A program made the position numbers and the translations under genes. A stretch of DNA of 64,000 bases from Paraphoma chrysanthemicola (Eukaryota; Ascomycota; Dothideomycetes; Pleosporales; Phaeosphaeriaceae), in the NCBI GenBank assembly GCA_020744225.1, contig JAGMWG010000011.1, positions 930,001 to 994,000 of the forward strand, given 5' to 3'. Shown in pieces: positions 45,692-58,374 of the stretch. How positions within the stretch are numbered: position 1 is the stretch's first letter; each line of letters begins with the position of its first letter. Under the pieces are notes generated by a model that saw only the letters and a list, made by a program, of their open reading frames with translations, was not told the origin of the DNA and made no database searches.

Positions 45692-48600
45692 ATGGCAGAG
45701 TCTGATCAAGTGCATAATTATGCATATCCCTCAGTCGCGAGTTGGCTGCACTCCACGTCGCTCGCCCAGCTAGAGGGCGCCCCCGAGCCCAAGCATGTAG
45801 ACGCAGAGGACCCGCTTGATGCCTCCCCTGACGACTTCTACAAGTCCGCCTACACCACGACCCAGCACGAGATCGCCCCTCCGCTGCCGGCAGACATGGC
45901 CGCCTCGCGTGTGCGCCAACCCACCGCAAACGGCGCCGTTCGACCGCCGTCCAAGTCGACCCCGAGGTCTGCCTCCGGGCCTGCCTCGTCCGTAACCACC
46001 ACCCGCTCCTCGCCGCAAGTCTCGAACAAGGTGAAGGCGCTGGCAGAACGATTCGAGCGGTCGCCAGGCGGGGGCATCACAGCACCAGCCCCAGCGGTGC
46101 GCTCGAGATCGAGGGATCCCATCCGTGGTGGAGCTTACGACCCAGCGCGGCGTTCGGGTGCGTCAATGTCGTCGACAGCATCGGCGGCGCGACCCAGCAA
46201 GGAGGCCGCTTACGGGACGTACAAGTTCAACAATTTGAAGCCGAGGGAACGGCCACAGCCTGCCCCAGCCTCACCACGGAACACGACCGCGCGACGGACA
46301 ACCGGCAGCAGAAGCAGCCTTGACCAGCACATAACGCCTACGCGCAAGAAGGTCGCCTCGCCGACCAGAAGGCCAGCTTCGAGCGGGCGGCAGCCGTTCT
46401 TTGGAGAGGTTGTCAGCGGGCAGGACCTCACTTCTCCAGGATTCGGCATTCCCATATTCGACGGCACCGAAGAGGAGGTCCCTGGCGTCGATACGCTACT
46501 CGAAGCATCATCCGAGGAGACGCGTTTGCCTGCCTCGACATTCAAGTTTCCACATCACGAGCGGTCGGCGAGTGCAGCGACGTCGTCATCGTTCGCTGGC
46601 GAGGGGTCGCGGGCACAACAAGCGCAGTCAACACCAGGGCGGGTACCTGTGCGGCCGTCGCCAACATCGCGGATACCGGTGCGCACAAGACGTCTGAGCG
46701 CAACGTCAGACACCAGCTCTTCCAGTCGGTCCGTAAAGTACACCCCGACACGTGCTTCGAACCACAGCAACCGCGCGTCACCCACGCGAATGTACAGAAA
46801 GGCTGTCGGTGCGGGTGAACCGAGAGGATCCGACCAGTCCACCTTGCCTGCATTAGCCTACCGTGGATACAGAGAGAGAGGCAAGTCGCCTGTGGGACCA
46901 CGAAATGGACCGGGCGTAGCTGCCTCGTCAGATGCCCCGCCTGCCCCAGCGTCGCCTCGACTACGGAACTCAAGAGAGCGCCAAATTCTGCAACACTCGC
47001 CTGCCCGAGATCCTGGGCCACACGCAGAGCACGGATACTTTCCCGACACCTCTGACCTGCACCATGATCCCTCAACGCACGTGGACGAAGCAACCCGCCC
47101 ACATGATATGCTACATACTTTCGAGGACGCGCGACGGGAGCCGCCTCAGGATCAGCATTTGGGTCATCAGCAACGCCTCAGCTTGCAGACCTCCCACCTT
47201 TCAATCCCGCCAATACAACAACCAATGTCGGCCACGACCGACTTCGAGGAGTCGCCGATTTTGGGCATCCCTGGCAGTTTCGTGTTGACACCGCCCACAG
47301 CCCACGAAGAAGCCCATCAGCCACAGCTTCTCCAGCCCACAGTCTTTCATACTGCTGGCCGAGAACTGGTGTCCAAATCGCCCGAGATTGAGCAGTCAGA
47401 GTTGGGCGTGCGAGAGTCAATTCCGATCATGCTTGGCGAAGACCAGTCACCACAGGCGTGGCAGCCGGACTCCGACGACCTCAGCGAAGGCCTACGAGCT
47501 CTCGATTATAGCTACGGTACGGACCGAGGCTACCCAACACACTATGAGATGGGCGACTCACCGATAGACCCCTTCAGCAATCGCGACACGTTGCAGCCTG
47601 ACGACTCAGCTAGCATTGCACCGTACCGCGCGGCGGGTCCCTTGACGTTCAACCGTGAAACTTATAGTGTGGTCAATTCTGTGCTCAACATGTATCACCA
47701 ATCACCTGTCATTTCTCCTGAATTGGCATCAGTATCCAGAGAGCGAGTGCAGCGAGTCTCACCGGTCATTGCTCAGCATAAAGATTGGGGTTCGAAAGAG
47801 GCTACGGAGACGTATCTGGCTAGGTTGTTGAGTGATGCGAACGGAGGAGAACAAGAGACTTCTTTGGGTCAAGAGAAAAGGACGACGTCTCCGACTCGTC
47901 CCGTCCTGGACTTACCACATTTAGAAGAAGAGTCACCAGTAGATGTTGGCGGCACGGCAATCATATATCCTCCGGAATCACGGCGGTACTCACGCGGCTC
48001 GCGAGGATCAACGACCACCACAATACAAGATGATGCATCGCGCTCAGGAAGCTCGTCGGGCAATCCATCACAGGACCATCTACTGCGCAACTCATCGACC
48101 GAGCGCACGTCCACAAATGGCATCCAGTTACCACAGTTGGCATGGACCAATGGTGGTCTTGGCCTCTCATATCATGAGGAAATGCCGCCTTCACCTTCCT
48201 CGCAACACGCTCCACCTCGCCCCGCATATTCACCACCGCCCCCTCCCCCTAAAGTCTCGATTGATCAACACACAGCTCCATTGGACTCGCCGCAACCGCC
48301 ATATTCACACCACTATCCACTGCCATCGATTTTCAATGAGCAGGTTGAGCAGCACCCGGCGCGAGCGCTCACGCCTGTCAACCAAGCCTTTGAGGAAGGC
48401 CTCGAAGCTCGCTACGGTGTTGCACAGTCACCGGACATGGGCGACCAGGTAGCAATACCCGCTGAAGCGACAGAGGATGGAGCCCCAGATCCAGCGAAGC
48501 AAGCATTGACCAAGCGATACAGGATTCTAGAGGAGCTGCTTACTACTGAGCACCAATTCTGCATCGACATGATGATTGCACACAATATCTTCGAAGCGAC

Positions 48601-50957
48601 CGCTCAAACTGTCATGACGGAGAAGGAAAAGAAGATTCTGTTCAGTAATTGCAAAGAGCTGGAAAAGTTCTCACTTTCACTTTTCCGTGCGTTCAAGAAG
48701 GCCGCCAAGCCCATCGTCAATTATGATATACCACCACCGACTGGGCCTTGGAACCGCGACTCCTCGGACTCGCGGCCGTCCAATCCCTCGGATGCGTCCC
48801 TAAATATTTGCAGGCCATCCGAAGATTCCCAGAACCAATTCGAGAATTGCACGCTCGAGAATGACCACCAGACCACAGTGGGTCAAGTGTTTCTGGATAA
48901 CAAGGAGAAGATGGAAAGGCTATACACGACATACTATCTCAACCAGGAGAATGCTGCCGCCTATATCAAGAAACATCAGAACAATCCCGAGCTTTCAGGG
49001 TGGGTTACAGCATGCTTCGAGCAGGTTGAGAACATGACACAATCGTGGGACCTGGACTCGCTCTTGCTGAAGCCTTGTCAGCGCTTACTCAAATATCCGC
49101 TACTTCTTGACAGTCTTGAGGGCTCGAGCGACCCTGACCATCCGGACATGGACAATATCAAAGAAGCCAGAAAGGAACTTCTAGCAATGAGTGCGCGCAT
49201 CAACGAAGCGAAGAAACGGGCCGACACTTTCCGAGCCGCCACTTCGGAAGGCAAGAAGGAGAAGACCAAGGGGAAGGGCATCGGTAAAACGTTTGTCAAG
49301 GCCTTCATCCCTAAAGTGGACAAGAACAAGGCCTACGACGAGGCTGACAAAACTTTCAAAGACCAGGACTACAAGTCTCGAGAACAGAAGTTTGGCGGAC
49401 ATTTCTTCCAGCTCCAAATCGTCATCCGCGACTTCGAACAGTATCTAGACGCTATTACCGAGCACTACCAGCAACTCAACATTGTTTTTATGGGCTTCGT
49501 CACGGTTTGCGAGGTAGCTCCCTCTGTGCACCCGGAACTGGAAAGCACGTGGAGAAAATGGGCGATGGCTCACTTTGAGCTACAAAACAAAGCCCTCGAA
49601 GATCATGTGAGTTTTCGTGGTTGGTATCACGTCCTAAGGCTAACAACTTTGCTAGAAAGCAGCTGTACGTAGTCGCGTGCTCAAACCTGTTGCAGACCTC
49701 TGGGAGATGTGGGTGGCATACCAGAAGACGATTGAGCAACGCAAGAAGTTCCTCCTGTACTACGTCAAGCATAAACAGGCGGTAGATCGAGGTGAAAAGG
49801 TCGATGCAGATCTCGAAGAGTCGTCTAACAAGTTCACCACAATCAACGACACGCTGAAACATGAGCTTCCGCTGCTCTATGAGCGAACGAAGGGACTCAT
49901 GCGCACACTCATGACATTGTTCATGTGTTTGCAGAAGGACTGGTACAAGACCTGCTCGAAGAAGATCCTGCCTCTCCTGGAAAGCGAACCACAGCACACG
50001 ACCTCGCTCCGGTATGACCTGGAGTCATATGTCGAGCGCTTCAACTCGGACTACAAGCCAATGCAGGACCTGGCTAACAGGCTTGGCATCGTCAACCGCA
50101 ACCTGCTGATCGACATCTCGAACATGACGTCGCCTGTCCCGACACTATCATCTGACGGCGGCGGGTCGTCTCGCAACTCAACAAATCGCCGCACAGAATC
50201 GATGAGCAGTGAAGCATCAATGATGGACTCACGGAATCGGCACAGTGGTGGCTATGGAGGACCGAACCGCATGCGCCCACACGATACCCCTCCGCGCTCC
50301 TCACCCGCCGGGATGGCATACCCATCGCTTACTGCAGGTCGGTCCGGTCTTGGACCCACATCTCTTCGCGAGGCTCGTGCTCTCAGCCCTGTCTCTGACG
50401 ACAGTGAAGCAACAGTCATGCACCATAACGAGCGCCGTAACACGGGCTCATCTCGCAACCACAATTACCTCGGTCTAGATGGAGCAGTTGAGTTCGATGA
50501 CCGTTCTCCTTTCGGTTCAAGCGCTTTCGACTTCCCGCCTCAGCTTGGTGCTTCGTTCCTTGCACCCGTGTCTCAGCCCCTGATGCATTCCTTCTCTGCG
50601 CCAACTTCGCAACCCGCCTCCCTTCCCGGTTCGCAGCGCGCATCCGGCATCTTCAGCTCCGCACTCCCCATGTCCGACTCGCCTGTCCGCGGTTCGGTCG
50701 AAGAGCTACCGCCTACACCTGGCGACACCGATGAGCCCGAGGTTTTGTTTCTGGCTGCCAGTCTTTTCGAATTCAACATTGCTCATGATCGCCGCGAGGG
50801 AGGCATACCGTATCTCGTGTACGTCCCCGGCGAAATTTTCGACGTTATCGGTATGAAGGGCGAACTATGGCTCGCCAGAAATCAAGACGACCCGACCAAA
50901 ACGGTTGGCTGGATATGGGAAAAGCATTTCGCACGGATATTACCAGAAGACGCGTGA
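45692..50957 (+). CDS. Rho guanine nucleotide exchange factor with DH, BAR and SH3 domains
   Basis: Dbl-family exchange factor that loads Rho/Cdc42-type GTPases with GTP; the DH-BAR order resembles S. pombe Gef1 and animal Tuba (DNMBP), which act in polarity. Two exons (intron 49607-49655) give 1738 aa. Residues 1-930 are disordered, Ser/Pro-rich, with polyproline PPPPPPKVS near 850. DH domain about 935-1176: RYRILEELLTTEHQFCIDMM, DSLLLKPCQRLLKYPLLLD. BAR-type helices about 1190-1460 (FGGHFFQLQIVIRDFEQYLD, KAAVRSRVLKPVADLWEMW). After a second Ser-rich linker, an SH3 domain at about 1665-1735 reads ASLFEFNIAH, GEIFDVIGMKGELWLARN and VGWIWEKHFARI. No PH domain after DH, as in Tuba. The ATG at 45692 was preferred; one 28 codons upstream is in frame. 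Confidence 0.9.
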
Positions 50958-51419
50958 ACAGCAGGAGCCTAGACATGTTCATTGTAGCACTTGTTGATCG
51001 CACTTTCGCAACGGCATTCACACTTGCCATGGGCTCGCGAATTTCTTTTCCTTTTCGTTTGTTCATGGCGTTCAGCGTGTTCGCTTTCTACTCTCCTTTG
51101 AATGATTCCCCACCTTCTTCTATGACGGAACACTAGGGCTGGCTGGCTGGCGCATTGGCATGCATTGCCGGCGCTTAAGCATTTTGTATGAGGAAATCTT
51201 TGCATGACTCGGAACGTTTGGCTGGGCTTCTCGCACGGTGGTGTGGTGTATACGTGTGTAGGATAAGGATATGAATTATCTAAAAGGCTTGATGATCTAC
51301 TACTTTTTCCCACCTGCAATGGGACCTCTGTACTGTTTCCGTGGCAGGTCTGCCAACGCGTGTTAGTTCAAGTAGCAATATTCCACCAGAGGTGCCAAGA
51401 CGGTGTTCTTGAGCCTAGT
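50958..51419. other. Intergenic spacer between convergent genes
   Basis: A 462-bp gap between the RhoGEF and M16 protease 3' ends. Contains both 3' UTRs; nothing else recognised. Confidence 0.4.
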
Positions 51420-54400
51420 CTACTCTTCCATCTCATCGCCCGTATCGCTGTCATCATCCTCGCTGCCTGAAATCTCCTCGTCTTCGCCGTCCTCGTCATC
51501 ATTGCCTTCGAGGCCGTACGCATCTTGAAAGTCGGCAAGTTGCTTGACTTGTGGCGAGAAGCCAGCTTCTTCGAGGTTCTTCTTGAGATCCTGGGACTAG
51601 TCAGCCATATTCGCATGAGCAATCGCGTGCGTTGTAAACTTACATCCGTCATGATCCCACCGCACGTAATTACCACATCCGTCTTCTCAGGCTCAAACAC
51701 GCCCGCAACAACCTCGTTCAAGATCTTCTTCACGTCCTCCTCAGTCACCTTGCGCACCTCCCTCAAGGCCCAGTCCTGCCAGTCCTTGCCCACGCCACGC
51801 GTGACAAGATCGATGAACGAACTCCTCGCTGCATCGATAATGGATGCGCGCTCGTCCACAAAGTCCCGCACAATGGAGCTAATAGCGCCCTCGAGCGCTA
51901 GCTTGTCGAACGCACGCGTGCCATCGCCGTACTCCTTGACCACAGTCTTGGCCTTGTTGAGCGCGGAAAAGGCGTTTGGCGACTTATAAATTCTGAACTT
52001 CAAAAGCCCGGTCTCAGGATCGCGCATAAAGTTCGTACCATATGCGAGACCCGTGCCGCGAATATTCGCCCACATGGGTCCCTCGACGGCATCGAGATAT
52101 GCCAATGCGACCATGAGCGGTGGAAGTTGCGGGTTGGTGTGGCCTTTGGGACCACGCGATGTAAGCACGGCGAAGGATGAGTCGATGGGCATGGAAATGA
52201 TGTAGTGTGCGCCGCCGGGGTTTCGTCCGATGGGAGACAGCAAGGCGCTGCGGTCGTCAATTGGGTTGACTTGTGGACTGGAGCCAGCCGGGAAAGCATC
52301 AGTGAGGTATTTGAATGTAGAGACTGGGTTGGGTAGGGTTTCGAGGTTGGCCGTCACGAGGACGCGCATGTTGCTGAATGTAAGGAGGTGTTTGCGTAGT
52401 GTCTCCAGTTTGTCGAGGACTTGCTGGGGCTCTGTCTTTAGCAGCTTGAGAATGCGCTTGAGGTAGAGTGCCTTGACAAGTGTGTTTGTCGCACGCACTG
52501 AGGACGCGGCGTCGTAGTGCATCATCCGATCTACAGCGAACACCATGCTGTTGCCGTCACGCTTCTCCTCCGGTACATCAGCAATCATCTTCTTGACGGT
52601 GGTGATGATGCGCTCTGTGTCAAAGACAGAGTCTACGAGCAAGGTCTTCAGCCATTGTACGCATGTCTCGAACTTGGCAGACTCGGCGACGAAGGGGAGG
52701 TACAGCATCTCGGTGTTGCCGACATCACTTCCGCGGTCAAAAGAGTACTCAATCGTGTCTTGCTCGAGTTTTGTAATGATCTCCTCGAATTCGATGCGTT
52801 TGCCGTCTTTAACCACGGGTGTGGCAAAGAAGTTGGTGAGGTAGATGCCTAGTAATGGCTTGAGCTCGGTGGGCAAGCTGCCAGTTCCTAAAATCAACCC
52901 GAAATGCACAAATGATGTGGGAATGTGCTCGAAATGGACAAAGAGTGGAAGCCCGTTCTCATCCTTGTCGATAATTTGCTGAATCTTGTTCTCCGACGTG
53001 CCCAGCTTCTTTGCCAGACCTGCGCGCGCAGTCGTCGTTTCGTAGAAGTGTATTGACTCGGTGCTGGGCACCTTCAATCCTGCGATCATTTCGTGCGGAA
53101 TAGGCTTGTCGTTCTCGTCCTGTGCTGCTTTGAGCTTGGAAGCAAGCTTCTTCAGGCCTTCCTCGCCAAGTTTTTCTTGTTGTGCTTTGACGCGAGCAAC
53201 CTCATCGGCCTTGATTTTCTCGGACAGTGCACGAGAGGGCTTTCCTAGAAGCGAGACATGATGAGCATCTGCCATCCACTTCTTGAGATAGCTCCGCCAT
53301 TGTTCTTCAGTCCATTGCTCAAGCTCCTCGAATACCTTCAAGCTACCCATAGCTTTCTCAAGATCGGTTCCATTTCTATCACCATACAGGTGATCCTTGA
53401 TGACGGAATCCTTGTATTCGTCGTTGCCAATCTCCGACGCAAACCTCGTCTGACGCTCGAATCGGTGCAGGCAGTCCTTGAGGTAGCTCATATCGAGCGG
53501 TTTTGATGCGTGTTCCCTCAGAACTTCGAAGAAACGCTTCTCCACATCTGCTAGCTTGGCAGTCTCAACTGCGCTAATGGTCCACCAGATGATCATGTCG
53601 TAATTGTTCTTGACCCAGAAGTAGACCATACTTGCCAGATGTTCCTTCTCGACAAGGGTGTTTACCAAAACGGAAACAGAAGAGCCAGCAAGGTACAGAA
53701 GCAGGGTGTTGATCGCTGTCTCCGCTGTGTCGTCTATTGACTCTGGCCCAAGGAAGGCAATCTGGATCTCACCAGTAGATTCGTCCTCTTCTGGAAATTC
53801 CACTGTATCCACCACGGTCCTGCTCAGTGGCGGCGTACGCTTTGACTCAATCCATGGGCGCTTGAAAGGTGCATCGAAAGCAGGCACTTTGTCGACAATC
53901 GAATCTTCAAACTTGTCCAGAATGTCCAACAAATTGCTATGATCAACTTCGCCGATCAATACTAACCGGATGTTCTTTGGCTGATACATATCTCGATGGA
54001 ATTGGCGAATCCGCTCTGCCGTCAGTACTCTCAGAGCCTGCATGAGGCCGCCTGTCTCCTTTCCAAACCCATCATCTTCTGGATAGAGAAGTCGCCGCAT
54101 TTGAAGGTCCATGAGATCGCCTTGGAGATTCTCTCGTCCTTGCATCTCAGAGTACACAACGCTTTGACCATCAGTTGAATCCTAAACCCAGAGTGCAACG
54201 GCCACATACCCTGCATCTTCGCCTTTGCCATCAACATGGTGCACTTCAGTGTAGCAGCCAGCGTCAGTTAGTGTAGGCACCACTAGATGATCGAGATATA
54301 TCGGCAGAAGCTGGGCGAATCCTTCCCAGCCTGCGCTGGACAATGTATAAACTGTCTCTGCAGTGTCTGTCCAGGCATTCGTGTCGGAATATGATCTTGT

Positions 54401-54711
54401 TGCGACCTTATCCAGGACACCTTTGTACGGATACTGCCTTGAGCCCATAAAGCACAGGTGCTCGAGAGTGTGCGCTAAATGCAATCAGCGATAGAACTTC
54501 GCAAGCGCAAGCACCACGTACGTGATCCGGAATCATCATGGATCTCCGTAGCTACGGCGAAGTTGCCATATACTTTCGGTCCTTTCCGGTCAACTACCAC
54601 CAATCTCAAGCCGGTTCGCTGAGACTCATATTGCGTGAATGTGGCGTCTGCATAGTCTGCTTTGAATTTCTGGATTTGCTTGAAGTGCGTTCCTTTCGGC
54701 ATAGAACCCAT
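51420..54711 (-). CDS. M16 family zinc metalloprotease (yeast YOL098C/Sdd3-like)
   Basis: Inverted-zincin peptidase of family M16, closest in layout to the large uncharacterised yeast YOL098C (Sdd3) group and related to presequence protease Cym1/PreP. Four exons (introns 54475-54521, 54162-54209, 51597-51643) give 1049 aa. The metal site is HTLEH at residues 65-69, reconstructed across intron 1 as DDSGSPHTLEHLCFMGS. The third ligand is probably Glu157 in GVVYSEMQG, reconstructed across intron 2. Later repeats of the M16 fold include QPKNIRLVLIGEVDHSNL and FSNMRVLVTANLETLPNP. The last exon encodes an acidic tail (NDDEDGEDEEISGSEDDDS). The start MGSMPKGTHFKQIQKF at 54711 follows family N-termini; a longer frame upstream lacks similarity. 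No obvious mitochondrial presequence, so a cytosolic site is plausible. Divergent from ZW10. Confidence 0.87.
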
Positions 54712-55427
54712 GATGCCGAACTGGAATCGATCTTGAAAAGCACCTGATTGGGATCTCTGAGACTCGAACGACGGCAAGCAGTTATCTGTGCAGTTCTGCA
54801 ATTGCTCAAACTCGTGTTGCGCAGGGCCCCCTTTGTCTGGTGCCGAATTAGTCCTACCATTGTTAGTATACACGGCGCCTGCATGACAGCAACACAAGCG
54901 AAACTTGGGAGCTTCATGAAAATCAAAAGGCAAGACTAGTTGGAGCCTACACGGATACAGCCGGGACATACAGCCTCAGGATGGCGTCCAGGTCTGAACA
55001 TTCCTGGTAGGAACTTACCTTAGAATGTTGCCCAAGACTAGGGCAAGGAAGCTCCCGAAGATCCTGGATCGAAGAATGCTTGCAGAAGAAGTCAAGGACA
55101 CAAGTTGAAGGACTGGGTATCGAAGGTGGCGAGCAGGATGGTGCAGCGAAAAAGGTATGTGCAGGCAAACTGTTACTGTGAGTAGGCGGAGTGGCTGAGC
55201 CGACGGGTAGTGTATTGCAAGGCAAATGGTCGCAAATCGGTGTCTTGTAGACTTCGGTTTGTGGCGGGGCAGATGTTTGTGCTGTGGCGGGGCAAGGTGA
55301 ATGGAGCCAAATGGGGTCCGTGCCCATTACGTATCTCGACCGTTGTTGGCAGCAGCTACGTTGCGATTGCGCGCCGCAGAACCACGCTTAACTCAATCTT
55401 AAATATGGCCAACGACTGATCGTTCCA
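54712..55427. promoter_or_regulatory. Divergent promoter region M16 protease / ZW10
   Basis: A 716-bp gap. An upstream minus-strand frame continues from the M16 ORF to 54969 but lacks family similarity. A stretch near 55185-55265 superficially resembles a tRNA-Ser 5' half (GGAGTGGCTGAGC) but does not fold as one. No gene supported. Confidence 0.4.
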
Positions 55428-58046
55428 ATGTCGTCGCAAGTACCCGCCGAAAAACTGGGCGATGCGATTCTGCAGTCAGTGGAGCACGGCGCGTTTCCTC
55501 AGGACGAAGATGTGGCATCTGCAGCCGTGCCGTCGACCGCGCTACCTAAGCTGTTAGAAGTCGTTGGCAAGGCTAGAGAGGAGACCAAAGTACGTGTGAA
55601 TATTCATTTACATGACTGCGACTGACAATGCTTGCAGAATGAAGTGCGCGCAATCTCCCGCGAAGCTGCGTCCGACGTCGACGGTTGGATAGCCCAAGCA
55701 CGCAAGCTGCAGGACGATATCAAACGCTCCCAAGATACGGCCAAAGAAATTGTCCAGCAAGCCGAAGAGGGAAAGGGGCACACCGCACGCGTTCAGGATG
55801 CGGCGAGCAAGGTCAGCCTCTTGCACACGGAAATCACATACAACCAGAGCTTGGCACGAGTGGTGGAACAATTGCGGGACATTTCTACCGTGCTAGACTC
55901 GGCTCAGGAAGCAGCTGTACACGGACATGTCATACACGCGCTTGAGAGACTGGAAGATGCAGACGGTGCGTTCAAGAGCCTTGGGCAGTTTGAGTCTACC
56001 AGAGCAGTAGGTGTGCTGCGGACCAAAGAGGATCAGCTCAAGAAGGCTATTGTCGAGACTATTACCGAGTCCTGGAACGGGCTTATATTGGTTGACAACG
56101 CAAATCATAAGATCTCACTGCGCGAGACCATCGAGCGAGAGGCGAAAGTGGACATCAACACCGTCGTCGACGCTCTCAATAAGCTGAACCTCCTAGATAC
56201 CTTCGTGTCGCGCTTCAGTCGTGATCTAGATCGTATCATAATCTCCCCGCGCCTCTCCAGGGGCGCAGACAAGATTGCAACAGCGTTTGCCATTACTGGC
56301 GATGACATTCAGCAACGCGGCTCATTCAATGACGAGATCATAAAGTTAGCATTGGAGGATATTCATTCGATAGCCGAGTATCTCAGTACACGCCTGCCCC
56401 CCACAGTTGCAGTCCCACTGTCTTCGAAACTTGTTCCTGTCATCGCGACACGACTGATCAACAACCTCTTGCTCCCCACGGTGCCAACATCGACGAGCGG
56501 GGTCGAGGCCTTCCAGGATACACTTTCATATGTTCTAGGTCTGGTCGAGTACCTTGACGAGCTTGGCTGGTCAGGCCAGAATCGTCTCTCCGAATGGGTA
56601 GACAGATCTGCTGAGATCTGGCTGGCGAAGCAGAAGGAAGCAGCAATCGCAAAGGTGCAGACGCTATTCCCGAAACGCGTCCAAGAGAAGAAATCGGTGG
56701 AAAGAGTAGAGACACAGATCGTGTCAAAGGGCGACGCATTACATGCCAGCCAAGACGACCAAGAAGATGATTGGGCTGCTGATTGGGATGAGGAGGAGCC
56801 AGCAAAGACTGAGGACGTCGAAAAAGTTGAGGCAACAGAGGAAGAAGACATGAGTGCATGGGGTGACGAGATCGACGACGAACCAGCAGGAACAACCGAC
56901 GAAAACTCGCCAACAACGGCGGAAGCGGCTGGTGAAGAAGACGCCGATGACTGGGGTGCGGATTGGGGCGATAACGACGAAGCTGCTGGCCCAGCTCCAA
57001 CGCGAACTCCGTCAAAGATAGCGGACACGCCCAAGGTCAACGGCAAGTCTTCTTCTCAAAAGCCGCCAAAAGAACAACATGTCACTCTGAGAGAGACCTA
57101 CACCGTTACTGCGATGCCAGATGCTATTATGGATATCATTTTTCAGGTCATCGCAGACATCGGGACCTTGAACTCATCGGAATTGGTGAAGTCTGCAATC
57201 GCACCAGCAAGTATAGGTCTTTACGCCATTCCGAGCCTTCTGTTAGCGATGTATCGAGCAACAGCTGCAATGCATTATTCCAAAGATGCAGCAAGCAACA
57301 TGCTCATCTACAACGACTGCCAACGACTCTCTGATCGACTGCGCAACTTCCTCCAAGAACAGGCCGAGGCAGATACTACATCATCACTCCCACAACATTT
57401 GAGGCCGTCTGTACGCTTAAAGGCGAAGCTTGAGGATGACATCAAGACCATCGATGGCTTTGGTAAGCGCGCCTACGGACGGGAGATGGAGTCTCAGAGA
57501 CAAATTCTTAGAGATCATCTGGAAGATGCTCAAGGTTTCCAGGGCTGTACCAATGTACCATTCGCGACTGTGTGCGACGACGCCATCGCTACGACCATCG
57601 ACCGCATTGGAGACGTCAAGCGCCAATGGCAGAATGTGCTTTCACATTCAGCTCTACTACAATCCTTAGGATCATTGGTTTCGACCGCGCTTACGAAGTT
57701 TGTCAACGATGTGGAGGACATGTCCGACATCGCAGAAGACGAGTCAAGAAAGCTACACAGTTACTGTGTGTCTTTGGCTACGTTGGCACAGCATTTCCAA
57801 ACCACTGACGACAACGGAGAGGAAAGGGAAATGGTGAGCATATACACTCCCAATTGGTTCAAGTTCCAGTACTTGAGTGAGATTTTGGATAGCAGTCTTG
57901 CGGACATCAAGTACTTCTGGACCGATGGAGAGTTGAAACTGGAGATGGAGGGTGAGGAAGTGGTGGGCTTGATAGAGGCACTATTTGCGCCAAGCGACCA
58001 TCGCAGACGGGCAATTGCTGAGATTAGGAGGACAAGTATGCACTAG
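55428..58046 (+). CDS. ZW10: Dsl1/ZW10 family vesicle-tethering protein
   Basis: Fungal member of the ZW10/Dsl1 family, subunit of the ER-resident tether that captures COPI vesicles returning from the Golgi. Two exons (intron 55590-55637) give 856 aa. The N-terminal third is helical (DDIKRSQDTAKEIVQQAEEG, HTEITYNQSLARVVEQLRDI), typical of the family's coiled-coil leg. A long acidic segment, about 425-500, contains five Trp residues (W433, W437, W462, W493, W497) in DDWAADWDEEE, MSAWGDEIDDE and DDWGADWGDND. It corresponds in position and character to the yeast Dsl1 lasso, whose Trp motifs bind coatomer. The C-terminal half holds the helical bundle (YAIPSLLLAMYRATAAMHYS, MLIYNDCQRLSDRL, FVNDVEDMSDIAEDESRKLH). 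The name ZW10 is used for the family; the kinetochore role of animal ZW10 should not be assumed. Confidence 0.85.
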
Positions 58047-58374
58047 ATACCTTGTGAAGCAGAATCCGAATTTCTTACTTCAGTTGCTGCGGTACAGATT
58101 GAGCCGTGAACTGAGCATTGCCGATGGTTCTGACAAGGCAAACTCATACGGTAAAAAGAGGACCTTGATTTTGAATCATCCAAAGTTGCAATCGCATGGA
58201 GAGACAAGGAGGCTGGAGACTACTGAACGGCCGAGGTCACGTGTGGGCGGAGCTTCCTCAACGCCGACTGGTCGACTTCCCCGCTAACCTCGTTCGAAAA
58301 AAAGTTGGAGAGGTTCCAGTTCGTTGCGACATCTTACTACAACATATCGCAAAAACCCTCCGCCAATCGTCACT
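58047..58374. other. Intergenic region ZW10 to YTM1
   Basis: A 328-bp gap between tandem genes, holding the ZW10 3' UTR and YTM1 promoter. Nothing else recognised. Confidence 0.4.

Noticed and set aside
47943..48452. 169-codon frame in +2 inside the RhoGEF gene
   Set aside because: Shadow of a long conserved gene in another frame; His/Arg/Thr-rich shadow composition.
55180..55265. Sequence resembling the 5' half of a tRNA-Ser
   Set aside because: No matching acceptor stem, anticodon arm or T-loop consensus follows within the expected distance.
56363..57046. 227-codon minus-strand frame within ZW10
   Set aside because: Reverse complement of the acidic Trp-rich coding region; Ser-rich composition is a by-product.
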